41,529 nucleotides of DNA from IMG/VR virus record IMGVR_UViG_3300011118_000012, positions 1 to 41,529 of that record; one strand, given 5' to 3'. The notes under the pieces were generated by a model. The model ran no database searches. It saw only the letters and a list, made by a program, of their open reading frames with translations, and had not been told where the DNA came from. The position numbers were made by a program, and so were the translations under genes. The DNA comes from a virus. This document shows positions 1-9,244 of the stretch, one piece after another (position 1 is the stretch's first letter; the number at the start of each line of letters is the position of its first letter).

Positions 1-1746
1 AGTACTGGTTATCAGGTTATGAATCTCCTCTTTGAAATAGACCCTACCGATGTTATTGTTAATGAGTTATATGGAGGGCAGGAGATAAAAGTAGCAATTA
101 TTTTGATGAGAGAAACTGCTGAGATAGGGCCAAGAATTGATTTAGATTTACTCCTTATAACAGCAGACTTTCAACTAAATGAAAAAGCAACAGATTCGAC
201 TAATAAACAAAAAGATAGAGGAATGCTTACAGTAAGAACTGTTGTTCGCCCAGCATATCAAATACTTAATGGTTTAGTCAATGGTGTTTTTCTCGGATCA
301 AATATTAATTCAATAGTTACTTCTTTAGCATCTGATCTTGATGCCAAAGTTGTTTTTGATACAGATTTTAGAAATGATGAAACTATTGATCAAGTATGTA
401 TTCCGCCAACTACATTCTATAAAATTATTAAAGAGTATGACAGAAATAATCCGGAAGTATTTGATGGTTTTCTTGATCAACGTTTTGGAATATTTGACGG
501 AGTTCCCGCAGTTTTTTGCCAATATGATAAAACAGTGTATATAAAAAATCTGACCGCCAAAATGTCTAAAAGTCCTATCTTTACAATATATCAAATGGCA
601 TCAGATACTGAAGTAAAAAGAATGGAAGAAATTATTAACAAATCAACTGACGGAGAAACATTCTATACTTATGATACAATCCATACAGATTATTCTGCTA
701 ATGCAAAATTTGCTTCCTTAGCATCAGATATAAATCATATTGTCAAACCAAAAGATACATTATCTGTAACATTAAATCAGAGTTTAGAAAATGTTGCAGC
801 AACTAATGGATTAATATTTCAAAATAAAATGATATTCAAGGACTCTGCGATTGATCGTAAAAAATATTATAATGAAGATACAGGAAATGAAAGTTCCTTA
901 ACTATTTTTAATTCAAGATTTTCTAGACAAGTAGCAGATCTTTCTACTATCTCTATAAACTTAGAACGAAACTTACCAGTACTTGGATTAATTCAAGTAG
1001 GAGAATGTGTTGATTTTAAACCTCTTATAGTTGACTACATGAATTTATCAGGAAAATATATTCTTTGGAGTGTAGACATAATGTTTACAAGACCAAGTAC
1101 ATGGGAAACTGTTGCAACAGTGAATTTAATTAGAACTAATAAAACATCTGGTCAAACAGTTAAACCACAACAACAGGATCTCGCTGCTGTTGCCACATTA
1201 AAAGAATTTGAAAGAGGACAACAATTAAATGAAACTGTGGGTCCGGCGCCTGTAGCTGCTACAAAAAATATAAACTGGGGTCGTATAGAAAGATTAAATA
1301 ATAAAATTATGAAAGCTGAAAGAAACATAAATGAGTATTGTGGTGGCGTATTTGAAGCATTAAGTCCTTTCTTTAAGACCGAATGTTCTCTTTGGAGAAA
1401 GGAAATATCAGCTGCTAAATTTGCTATGGCAGAAGAAGCAGGAACAGGAGTAGAAGAAGCACAACAAATGTTAGATGCACGATCCGACCTTAGGATAAGT
1501 GAGCATATTAATGCAATAAAGGTTTCAGAAAATAAACAACAGGTTAAACCATATCAGGAAAAATCAAAAGAAACACTCGCAGGGATATCTACAAATCAGA
1601 AAAGAATAAACGAGTTACAAAAGAAAATTGATAACTGTAACGAGCTGTTAGACATTGGTATTCAAAACAGAGGTTGTAGCCACAGAACACAAGAAAGAGA
1701 TAAAGCAGAACTTCAACGATTAATAGCAGAAGAAAGGGGTCGATAA
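1..1746 (+). CDS. Putative baseplate hub protein with coiled-coil tail (5' end cut by window)
   Basis: The frame is open from base 1. The first ATG, at 19, has no ribosome binding site, so the true start probably lies upstream and the gene is partial. The first ~390 residues are a beta-rich structural region. One segment reads like tail hub proteins of the gp27/gpD kind: a helix 'TFYKIIKEYD', then 'FGIFDGVPAVFCQ', where these proteins have a short-chain 'YGIYDG' turn. From about residue 420 the protein becomes charged and helical, with several Cys and heptad-like stretches, probably a coiled coil. It lies just before the terminase and close to the tape measure and another structural gene, which fits a tail or baseplate part. 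The hub assignment is inference from fold-like pattern and context; an unrelated virion protein is possible. Confidence 0.5.
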   Translation, partial: STGYQVMNLLFEIDPTDVIVNELYGGQEIKVAIILMRETAEIGPRIDLDLLLITADFQLNEKATDSTNKQKDRGMLTVRTVVRPAYQILNGLVNGVFLGSNINSIVTSLASDLDAKVVFDTDFRNDETIDQVCIPPTTFYKIIKEYDRNNPEVFDGFLDQRFGIFDGVPAVFCQYDKTVYIKNLTAKMSKSPIFTIYQMASDTEVKRMEEIINKSTDGETFYTYDTIHTDYSANAKFASLASDINHIVKPKDTLSVTLNQSLENVAATNGLIFQNKMIFKDSAIDRKKYYNEDTGNESSLTIFNSRFSRQVADLSTISINLERNLPVLGLIQVGECVDFKPLIVDYMNLSGKYILWSVDIMFTRPSTWETVATVNLIRTNKTSGQTVKPQQQDLAAVATLKEFERGQQLNETVGPAPVAATKNINWGRIERLNNKIMKAERNINEYCGGVFEALSPFFKTECSLWRKEISAAKFAMAEEAGTGVEEAQQMLDARSDLRISEHINAIKVSENKQQVKPYQEKSKETLAGISTNQKRINELQKKIDNCNELLDIGIQNRGCSHRTQERDKAELQRLIAEERGR

Positions 1747-1753
1747 CTATTTT

Positions 1754-1770
1754 TTAGAACAAAAAATAAA
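1754..1770 (+). promoter_or_regulatory. Possible phage promoter-like motif before terL (weak copy)
   Basis: TTAGAACAAAAAATAAA resembles the motif found before many minus-strand genes (consensus TAAGAACAAAATATAAA). It lies in the 34-base gap before terL and points the right way. It runs straight into the ribosome binding site, so a transcript started ten bases downstream would lose that site. This makes the promoter reading doubtful for this copy. Confidence 0.25.
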
Positions 1771-1780
1771 GGAGTAGTCT

Positions 1781-3442
1781 ATGGAAGAAGTTATCGTTAC
1801 AAAGGATGACGAGATACAAGTTATTGCTGACGAGTATGTTTCCGAATATTTGAAATGTAAAGCAGCGTTTGAATATTTCTGTGAACACTACGTCCTTATT
1901 GAAGTTCCTGGTGCTGATGCTCATTTAAAACCATATCAAAAACAAAAAGAGTTAATCAACCTGGTTGAGTCAAAGCGCTATGTTTTAGTTTTGAAGAGTC
2001 GGCAAATCGGTATTTCGACAATTATTCAAGCATACGCCGCCTGGTTAACAGTCTTTTTCGATAATGCAGTAATTGGTATTATTTCTAAGGATGGAAAGGA
2101 AGCCACCGACTTTGCAAGAGCAATTAGAGGAATGGTTGAAAAATTACCTGATTGGATGAAACCTCCAAAAGGTCCTCTCGGAAAAGGTTTTGCAAAAAGA
2201 ACAGAACAATCATTCATCCTTACAAATGGTAGTAAGGTATATGCTTCACCTGTTAATCCAAATGCTCCTGATAAAACTCTTCGTGGTAAGGCGATTACTT
2301 TCTTAGTTATTGATGAGGCAGCATTTGTTCATCATGTTGATACTGCTTGGACTTCAATGGTTCCTGCTTTATCAACTAATCAGATGCAAGCCAAAAAAGC
2401 TGGAGTACCATTTGGAACAGTTGTCCTTTCAACTCCTAATAAAACAATTGGAGTTGGTCAATGGTATTTTAATAGATATACAAAATCTATTTCTAGAGAT
2501 GATATTTTTGAACCATTTGTTATTCATTGGAAAATGATTCCTGAACTTGCAGATGACCCTGATTGGTATGAAACACAATGTAGACTCTTTGATAATGATC
2601 AAAGAAAAATTGCTCAGGAACTTGAACTAAAATTCCTACCAGCAGAGGGATCATTCTTTGAACCCGAAACAGTAGAGAAAGTTCAAAATTCAGTTAGACA
2701 ACCAATGGAGAAAATAAGAATCTTCAATGGCGAACTTTGGAAATTTGCAAATACATTACCAAATAGATATTACATAATGGGTGTTGATACCGCCCCTGAG
2801 CATGGGGATGATAAATCTGCTGTTACTGTTTGGGACTATGAAACTATGGAGCAGGTTTGTGAATATCAAGGTAAATGCAAAGTTTTAGATTTTGTCAAAG
2901 TTGTAAAAGTTTTAGCAGCACAATATCCTGGTCTAATTGTAGTTGAATCAAACTCATATGGAAACCAAGTAGTTGAGCAATTATATGCCAGTGAGTTTTC
3001 AACTATGGTATATAAAGAAAAACGAGGTCAACAAACATTGTTACCTGGTTTAGCAACAACTTCAAAAACAAGACCATTGATGATTGATGCTCTATATTCA
3101 TATATTACTCAGTTCCCAGAAATTGTAAGATCAGAAAGACTTGCCCTTGAAATAACTGGGTTAGTATCAAAACCAAGCGGAAGAGTTGAAGCAGACATTG
3201 GTTGTCATGATGATTTAGTACTTGCTTCATCATGTGTTATGTATGTTAGAAAATATGATCCGCCAATGTTAGTTGGCACTGCTGAGTTCTCCTCAGTTGA
3301 ATCTGAAATTACAGAAGCTCTGAGGAAAAACATTTCTGTGTCAGGAGAAATAAGCAATGAAATGATAATGCGTAATGTTAAAGATAATATTCAAGACATG
3401 GGTGGATTTATAGATACTTTAACTATGTTTGAAAAAAGATAA
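1781..3442 (+). CDS. terL: Terminase large subunit (packaging ATPase-nuclease)
   Basis: Motor that pumps DNA into the prohead and cuts the concatemer. The ATPase half shows a Walker A-like loop 'LKSRQIGIST' (residues 71-80), a Walker B 'FLVIDEA' (174-180) and a coupling motif 'VVLSTPN' (214-220). The nuclease half shows the RNase H-like acidic residues in order: D336 in 'IMGVDTAPEHGDDKSA', E389 in 'LIVVESNSYG' and D477/D478 in 'GCHDDLVLA'. At 553 residues the length is normal for the T4-like gp17 group. The start is supported by AAAGGAG eight bases upstream. It sits between a hub-like gene and tail genes, with no portal, capsid or small terminase gene in view, so packaging genes are scattered in this genome. 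The family call is secure. Confidence 0.95.
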   Translation: MEEVIVTKDDEIQVIADEYVSEYLKCKAAFEYFCEHYVLIEVPGADAHLKPYQKQKELINLVESKRYVLVLKSRQIGISTIIQAYAAWLTVFFDNAVIGIISKDGKEATDFARAIRGMVEKLPDWMKPPKGPLGKGFAKRTEQSFILTNGSKVYASPVNPNAPDKTLRGKAITFLVIDEAAFVHHVDTAWTSMVPALSTNQMQAKKAGVPFGTVVLSTPNKTIGVGQWYFNRYTKSISRDDIFEPFVIHWKMIPELADDPDWYETQCRLFDNDQRKIAQELELKFLPAEGSFFEPETVEKVQNSVRQPMEKIRIFNGELWKFANTLPNRYYIMGVDTAPEHGDDKSAVTVWDYETMEQVCEYQGKCKVLDFVKVVKVLAAQYPGLIVVESNSYGNQVVEQLYASEFSTMVYKEKRGQQTLLPGLATTSKTRPLMIDALYSYITQFPEIVRSERLALEITGLVSKPSGRVEADIGCHDDLVLASSCVMYVRKYDPPMLVGTAEFSSVESEITEALRKNISVSGEISNEMIMRNVKDNIQDMGGFIDTLTMFEKR

Positions 3443-3454
3443 GGAGATAAAACA

Positions 3455-4387
3455 ATGCCTGAGTTAGATCTCAATTTAGAAAATTTTGTATGGGATGAGG
3501 ATCAATTAAGTGAAGTATTTGCTTCTCCAATTGGTTTAAAACCTGTTGTAAAAATTGATGGAGCACCTTTATACGGTTCAGATAGATTAAATGAAAGTTA
3601 TCTCAAAGCGATAGAAAAATGTGGAAGGACAAGTGCAGCTTCTCTAAAATTTAGAGGGTTGGTTGAAAAGAAACGAATCGTCCCTTGTTTTCTAACTAAA
3701 AGTCTTCTCAGTTTTGTTGCATGGAAAGTATTTGCTCCAGTTCATATGCAATCTATTATGGGATTTTATGATCCAACAAAAACAAAAAGAGTTTATATTC
3801 TCATTCAAAACAATGCTAATATATTCTCTTTTGTATCTAATGATTTTTTGGCTAAACTATCTATACATGAATTAATGCATATGATGGCAGATCAAAAGAC
3901 AAGTGTATTTATGAATATGTTTAGTAATGAATTGTCAGCATATTATAGAGAACTTTTTCAAATGATTTTCTCAATTAATAATTTAGATAAGGCACGAGTT
4001 GATAAGATCCTAAAATTTGTATTTATGGACATCGAAAGAAAATCGGAAAAATTAACCAACGGTACTTTAAATAAATATCAAGCTTTGATGAAAAAGGAAC
4101 TTTCATCAGTATCAACTTTACCACCACTTAAATTTGATGAGATGCTACAAGACTACTTTACAATTATAAAATTATATCTAACAAATGTTGCTAAATTTTT
4201 TGCATCCCGTGATAAGTTTAGACATATTTTAATGCCATGTTACCTGGCATATAAAAATGCGTTTAATATGAAAAACTTATCTACTGTATGTATTCAGGAA
4301 CTTATATTCCCATCAGAAGTTATTTGTATTCTGTCGGAAGATATGAGATATGGAAAGAAAGCTTTAATAGGAGCTGCAAAGCTCTAA
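3455..4387 (+). CDS. Putative zinc metallopeptidase-like protein (HExxH motif)
   Basis: A 310-residue protein of no recognised family. It has a clear HExxH zinc-binding motif, HELMH at residues 138-142. About 17 residues further on comes 'NELSAYY' (E159), spaced like the third zinc ligand of gluzincin peptidases. The first ~130 residues contain beta-like segments and the rest is mostly helical. An AAGGAGAT site precedes the start by 7 bases. It is co-directional with terL and the tape measure gene, with gaps of 12-13 bases, so it is probably expressed late and may mature a structural protein or be carried in the virion. The motif is seen; proteolytic activity and target are inference. The HExxH could be fortuitous. 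Confidence 0.5.
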   Translation: MPELDLNLENFVWDEDQLSEVFASPIGLKPVVKIDGAPLYGSDRLNESYLKAIEKCGRTSAASLKFRGLVEKKRIVPCFLTKSLLSFVAWKVFAPVHMQSIMGFYDPTKTKRVYILIQNNANIFSFVSNDFLAKLSIHELMHMMADQKTSVFMNMFSNELSAYYRELFQMIFSINNLDKARVDKILKFVFMDIERKSEKLTNGTLNKYQALMKKELSSVSTLPPLKFDEMLQDYFTIIKLYLTNVAKFFASRDKFRHILMPCYLAYKNAFNMKNLSTVCIQELIFPSEVICILSEDMRYGKKALIGAAKL

Positions 4388-4400
4388 GGAGATTTAATGT

Positions 4401-7400
4401 ATGGCTGATATTCCTAGTAAAACGCCACCGGGAACAGACCTGCTTATGCAGCAGTCTAAATCAACTGCCTCGGATAGAGCGAAGAGAATCAACTCACTAC
4501 ATAAACACGTCGATAAAATTGTTGTCGAGCAAAATCGAAAAAACCTACAAATTTCAAAAGATACTGACACGTTATCGAAACAAAAAGAAAGATTAAGACG
4601 TGAGTTAGATTATGCACGCTCGGACATCTCTAATGAATTAGCGCAAGATTATAATAAAGTTGTTAAAGGTCTTGGTTCTACAATTCAACAGATGTCTATT
4701 GGGATGAAAAATATAAGCGTCTCAACAGCTCAAGCAACTACAAATGCTATTTCACAATATGGAAAAGCAATTGGTCAAGATATAAATATCAATAAAACAA
4801 ACACTGTTGCAATGGCATTAGCTAAAGCAACTCCACTATTTGGATATTTTGCTGCTAAGTTTATGGAAACAGATGTATTCCAAGGAGCAGCAAGAAAGAT
4901 AAGAGATAAAATCGGTTCAGCTATGGTCTCTGGACTTTCAGCTGCCGGTCGAAAAATATCAGGTCTATTTCAGAGAGATACTCCACGTGAAAAGATGGGG
5001 AAAAGACAAAGAGAAATTGGAGCTCTTTCATCTGAGGTTGCAGCACTTAAAAAAGAAATTCAAGGCAAACCTCCTGCGTTACAGACAGGTGGGTACGTTA
5101 AAAAGGGCGGCGTTGTTCAAGTTCATGCCGCAGAAGTAATCGCCCCCGTTGATACGTTAGTAAAAGAGATTACAAGTAGTATAGCTATGCAGCAAGAAAA
5201 AGATAGACGATCATTCATTAGAACTTTTGTGAAAGAATATAAAGGTGCTAAACTTGATGATAAAACTCAAAATTGGCAAGATAGAATGCTTAAAGCAATT
5301 CTTGAATTAAAAATATCATTCATTGGTACTACATCAAGATTACGAATTGCATGGCAAAGAACCCTTCTAGAAAATCCAGCATTCAGAGGAATGTTAATGT
5401 TCGCCGAGGGATTTAAGTTAGTTCTCGGTGCTCCTATTAAATGGTTATTTGGAGCTAGAGGTGGATACTTATCAGATGTAAAGAAAGCTACTGCAACTGA
5501 CAACGTATTTCTGAAAGTAGCAAACCTTCTTGGTGTTCTTTATACAACAGCAATGCCAAAACTGGATGCTATTGCTAAATACACAAGAGTATCTGCAACT
5601 GTAGCTGCCGGTTATGAACCAACTGCGCCTATAATGGATAAATACACAATGTTCCAAAAGGTCAAGGGGTTTTTGAAATCTAGAAAAAAAGGAAAAGGAT
5701 TAGGAGTTGAAGGTTTAAAATCGAAAGGGTTTGATACGATTCTCAAAATGGCCGGGGTAAGTGATGATGAAATAGGAGAATTTCATAAGAGTGGCGGCTT
5801 CAAAGGAATGTTTGGTTTGGGTAAGGAAGCCGCAGAATCTGCAAAAGGTGGATTAGGAAAAGGGAAAGAAGCTGCAGAAAAAGGTTATGAGGAAGTTAAA
5901 GGGATGGTCAGTGATATTAGAAAACTTAGAGAAATGAAAACTGATCAAGAAGAAAGAGAAGGTCCTCATTCTCCAAGCATGGCTGAACGTATTAAAGATA
6001 TGGCAGAAACAGGTAAAAAACAATATGTAGATGTGAAAAAAAGAGGTGGTGAACAATTAAAAGAAATAACCAAAAGTAGAAAAGCTCAGGAACTTCAAAA
6101 TAGTTTCTTAGGACGAATGGCAAAAAGACTAAAAAAGTTGGGTGGTAAGATGTGGCAATTTGCTATGTTTGCCTTTAGTATGTTTCAAAGTATTGTTAGT
6201 GGCGGCGTTAGAATGATAGGATGGATTCTTGGTCCTATTTTAACTCAACTTGGAATCAGAGGATTATTTAAAAAAGGCGGAAAGGGATTTGTGTCACACG
6301 CCGGGAAAGGAGCTAAAGCAGCCAAGGGACAGGCTGGAAAAGCTGGAAAATTCGCTAGCCAGACAGGACGAGTTGCTAAAACGGCAGGTCCTAAAGCTGC
6401 TGGTAAATTTGGAGCAAAAGGAGTTGGTGCAGCTCTTAAAGGTGGAGCTAAATGGGTCGGAAGACTCGGTCTTAATGTAGGAAAAGCTGCAGGTAGAGCT
6501 TTTGTACCACTTGGCGCAGCAATAGGTATCGCTGAGGGTGGATGGGACGCAGTTAGTATAATGCGAAATCCACAAGGATTTGTTGGAGGTGTGATTACTA
6601 GAGGACTTTCTGCATTCTTAGGGGGTAAAGGGTCTGGAGCTTCTGGTGCATTAAGCGGAGCTCTTAAAGGTGGAGCAATTGGAGCAGCTGCTACAGCTTG
6701 GTTAGGACCTGGAGCCTTAATAGGAGGTGCAATTGGAGCAGCTGCCGGTGGTATCCTTGGTTTTATTGGCGGTAAAAATATCTCTAAAGCAATTGATTTT
6801 GTAGTAAAACCAGTCAAAAAATTAGCTAGCGCTGTTTGGAGAATAATAACATTTCCAGTTAAGTTGGTAGGGCAAGTAGTAAAATTCTTTAAAAGATATC
6901 TAACTGAAACAGAGACTGGAAAGAAGATATGGAAACAAGTTAAATTCTGGGCTCCTAAAATAATGTTCCCACCATTAATGATGATATGGGCAGCTAAGAA
7001 AGCATTTGGAATGTTTAAAACTGCTGTTGGAAAACTGTGGGATAAAGTTAAAGATACATGGTTTGGAAAAGGAGTAACAGCAATTTGGGATACCATGATG
7101 ATAGCAGTTAATAAAGCTAAGGAAGTTGCTAGCATGGTTGGGGATGCATTAGGTAGAGTTTGGGATGATGTAAAATCCGGATTTATGAGTGTTGTTGGTA
7201 TGTTTCAAGCAATTCCACAAGCAATAAGAGATATGCATAACTGGATTGTTGACAAAATCACAGGTATTCCATTTATTGGAAGGTTCATAAAAGGTATTAA
7301 GAAATTTGTTGCTGATGTTGAGAGTGGAACCCTAGCAGACAAAGGTATCAAGGCTGTCAAAACAGCAGAAAAAAAGAAAACTTTAGATAAGTATTATAGT

Positions 7401-7928
7401 AACATTAAAGAAGGAGAAGCTGGGAGCAAAACAAATAGGTATCGTACTGTTGATCGACTGAGAGGGGAATCACAGAAAGAGCATCGACAACGTACAAAGA
7501 TGGGAATGAATATAGCTCTTAGTACTCTTGGTGCATCTGGTGGTACATGGACCAATGGTACTTTAACTAGAGCTAAAATCAAAGACGTCTGGTATGATGT
7601 TGTTATTGGTGGAGATGGTCAACTCAAAGAACTAAATCTGTCAACCGATCAAACCGGAACAGAACTTGGGAAAAAGTTGGGGCAAGAAGAAGCATCAAGA
7701 CGAAGTTTTGATCATAGTTCAAGAAACGCTCAAACAGGAGCTTTAACAGACAAGATGGGCAAAACTGGTGAAGCAACTGTAAATGCAACAAATGTATCTA
7801 GTAGCAATGTAGTATCCTCTGTTAATAATATATCACATAGTCAACCCAGAAGTGGAAATAATTGGAGTAGAGGATTCGGTTCAGGTAACGGATATGCATC
7901 TGATGTTGAAAGGTGTAACATCAGTTAA
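4401..7928 (+). CDS. Putative tail tape measure protein
   Basis: The longest helical protein in the window apart from the fibre (1175 residues). Tape measure proteins set tail length and are ejected with the DNA. Residues ~30-80 and ~440-560 are charged and coiled-coil-like. About 225-255 holds a Gly-rich turn ending 'VQVHAAEVIAPVDTL', reminiscent of the 'HAGE..vP' segment common in tape measures. Two long hydrophobic stretches follow: ~575-620, and ~715-800, rich in Gly/Ala. The last 40 residues are Asn/Ser-rich, as in many tape measure C-termini. Start chosen at 4401 with AAGGAGAT upstream. The next gene follows after 11 bases. An internal virion protein is the main alternative. If fully helical at 1.5 angstrom per residue, it would span roughly 175 nm. 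Confidence 0.7.
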   Translation: MADIPSKTPPGTDLLMQQSKSTASDRAKRINSLHKHVDKIVVEQNRKNLQISKDTDTLSKQKERLRRELDYARSDISNELAQDYNKVVKGLGSTIQQMSIGMKNISVSTAQATTNAISQYGKAIGQDININKTNTVAMALAKATPLFGYFAAKFMETDVFQGAARKIRDKIGSAMVSGLSAAGRKISGLFQRDTPREKMGKRQREIGALSSEVAALKKEIQGKPPALQTGGYVKKGGVVQVHAAEVIAPVDTLVKEITSSIAMQQEKDRRSFIRTFVKEYKGAKLDDKTQNWQDRMLKAILELKISFIGTTSRLRIAWQRTLLENPAFRGMLMFAEGFKLVLGAPIKWLFGARGGYLSDVKKATATDNVFLKVANLLGVLYTTAMPKLDAIAKYTRVSATVAAGYEPTAPIMDKYTMFQKVKGFLKSRKKGKGLGVEGLKSKGFDTILKMAGVSDDEIGEFHKSGGFKGMFGLGKEAAESAKGGLGKGKEAAEKGYEEVKGMVSDIRKLREMKTDQEEREGPHSPSMAERIKDMAETGKKQYVDVKKRGGEQLKEITKSRKAQELQNSFLGRMAKRLKKLGGKMWQFAMFAFSMFQSIVSGGVRMIGWILGPILTQLGIRGLFKKGGKGFVSHAGKGAKAAKGQAGKAGKFASQTGRVAKTAGPKAAGKFGAKGVGAALKGGAKWVGRLGLNVGKAAGRAFVPLGAAIGIAEGGWDAVSIMRNPQGFVGGVITRGLSAFLGGKGSGASGALSGALKGGAIGAAATAWLGPGALIGGAIGAAAGGILGFIGGKNISKAIDFVVKPVKKLASAVWRIITFPVKLVGQVVKFFKRYLTETETGKKIWKQVKFWAPKIMFPPLMMIWAAKKAFGMFKTAVGKLWDKVKDTWFGKGVTAIWDTMMIAVNKAKEVASMVGDALGRVWDDVKSGFMSVVGMFQAIPQAIRDMHNWIVDKITGIPFIGRFIKGIKKFVADVESGTLADKGIKAVKTAEKKKTLDKYYSNIKEGEAGSKTNRYRTVDRLRGESQKEHRQRTKMGMNIALSTLGASGGTWTNGTLTRAKIKDVWYDVVIGGDGQLKELNLSTDQTGTELGKKLGQEEASRRSFDHSSRNAQTGALTDKMGKTGEATVNATNVSSSNVVSSVNNISHSQPRSGNNWSRGFGSGNGYASDVERCNIS

Positions 7929-7939
7929 TAGGAGAAAAT

Positions 7940-9244
7940 ATGGCAACAAAACAAGCTGATAAAAATTTAACAATGAATTTAACCCCAAACTTGGGTGCAT
8001 TTGGCATGCCTCCGTCATCATATGTTAGTGATGATATGATTAGAAATAGTATGCCTGTTATTGAGTTCTGGCCTGCCGAACCGAAATTTTCTACAGGATT
8101 ATCCCTCTTTCAAATGAATGAAAGTGCGGGGAAAAATAAATATCTCGAAATTTTGGCAAAACATGGGTTCACCACAACCCTTCCAATAAGAGCTGGATTT
8201 ATTGCTGATAACTTTCCGACTGATACATTTTCAAATGAATATACAGAAACCTTCTTACAAAAATTTACTGATGTTGCTTCTTCTGCTCTCGGACAAATAG
8301 TTCAAATGTCTGGGCAAAAGAATGCTACTGGCGCTGTAAAAGAATATGGGCAAGCCGCAATAAACGCTGGGGAAGACATTAAAGGACCAATTGGAAAAGT
8401 GCTTTCTATGGGTGGTGAAGCGGCTCAAGGTATGGTAGCGGGATTGAATAAATTTTTAGAAAACAAAAGTGGTGATACAAGTGGAATGGGAAATATGCTT
8501 CGTGGGTCTGGCGGTTTGATAAATAAAATGTTAGCTGGTCATAGAGTTGACTTTCCACAAATCTGGTCTAATAGCGGTTATACTCCATCATATAGTGTAA
8601 CAATAAGATTGTTCAATCCATTACCAGGAAGTATTGAAGCAACCAAGAGATATATTGTTGGTCCTCTTGCTTGCTTCTTATGTTTAGCAACTCCAAGAAC
8701 AGATAATGGTCATTCATATAGATGGCCATTCTATCACAGAGTTAGAGTCACTGGACTATATGAATTAAGTCCAGCAGCTATAACTAATATCACAATTGTA
8801 AAAGGTGGAGATCAACAACAAATTGCATTTAATCAAAATTTAGGGATGTGTGACGTAAGAATTGATTTTCAAGCTCTGCATAGAAGTATGGTATTAGAAG
8901 AAACACCAGATGGTAAATTTAATAAGAGACCAACAGTGAGAAGATATTTAGATGAATTGTCAATACAAAATAGTAGTAGATTTGTTAGAAGGGATAGAAT
9001 GAATGAAAATATTAGAAATATAGTTGGCGATGGAACAGGCCCTCCAACTGGACCTTCTAGGGATGAAAGAGAAGAATTACTAATCCAAAAAAATCAAGCC
9101 GCTGCAAAAATGCAAAAGCAAGTAGCAGAAGTACTTCCGGTGGGTCAAAGAGTACCAACACCACAGGAATTATTAGAAGCAGCACTAAAAAGAGAATCAG
9201 ATCGCAACTTCATACCGAATGTTCGTGGTACTTCATTGATCTAA
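7940..9244 (+). CDS. Tail/baseplate structural protein
   Basis: A 434-residue protein with two parts. Residues ~90-195 are helical and Gly/Ala/Met-rich. Residues ~200-320 form a beta-rich, aromatic domain, with phrases such as 'DFPQIWSNSGYTPSYSVTIR' and 'YRWPFYHRVRVTGLYELSP', then 'KGGDQQQIAFNQ'. That kind of domain recurs in baseplate or tail-tube-proximal proteins of myoviruses, but I cannot place it in a specific T4 family. A tail-tube cap protein (gp48/gp54 role) is one possibility. It lies right after the tape measure candidate (11-base gap, AGGAG site), where tube-initiation proteins are expected. The stop codon overlaps the stop of the next, opposite gene. Confidence 0.5.
   Translation: MATKQADKNLTMNLTPNLGAFGMPPSSYVSDDMIRNSMPVIEFWPAEPKFSTGLSLFQMNESAGKNKYLEILAKHGFTTTLPIRAGFIADNFPTDTFSNEYTETFLQKFTDVASSALGQIVQMSGQKNATGAVKEYGQAAINAGEDIKGPIGKVLSMGGEAAQGMVAGLNKFLENKSGDTSGMGNMLRGSGGLINKMLAGHRVDFPQIWSNSGYTPSYSVTIRLFNPLPGSIEATKRYIVGPLACFLCLATPRTDNGHSYRWPFYHRVRVTGLYELSPAAITNITIVKGGDQQQIAFNQNLGMCDVRIDFQALHRSMVLEETPDGKFNKRPTVRRYLDELSIQNSSRFVRRDRMNENIRNIVGDGTGPPTGPSRDEREELLIQKNQAAAKMQKQVAEVLPVGQRVPTPQELLEAALKRESDRNFIPNVRGTSLI

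Noticed and set aside
4288-4596. A 102-residue plus-strand frame across a gene junction
   Set aside because: It overlaps the end of the HExxH gene and the start of the tape measure gene in another frame and has no ribosome site.
6245-7135. A 296-residue Pro/Ala-rich minus-strand frame
   Set aside because: Antisense of the Gly/Ala-rich part of the tape measure gene; no ribosome site.
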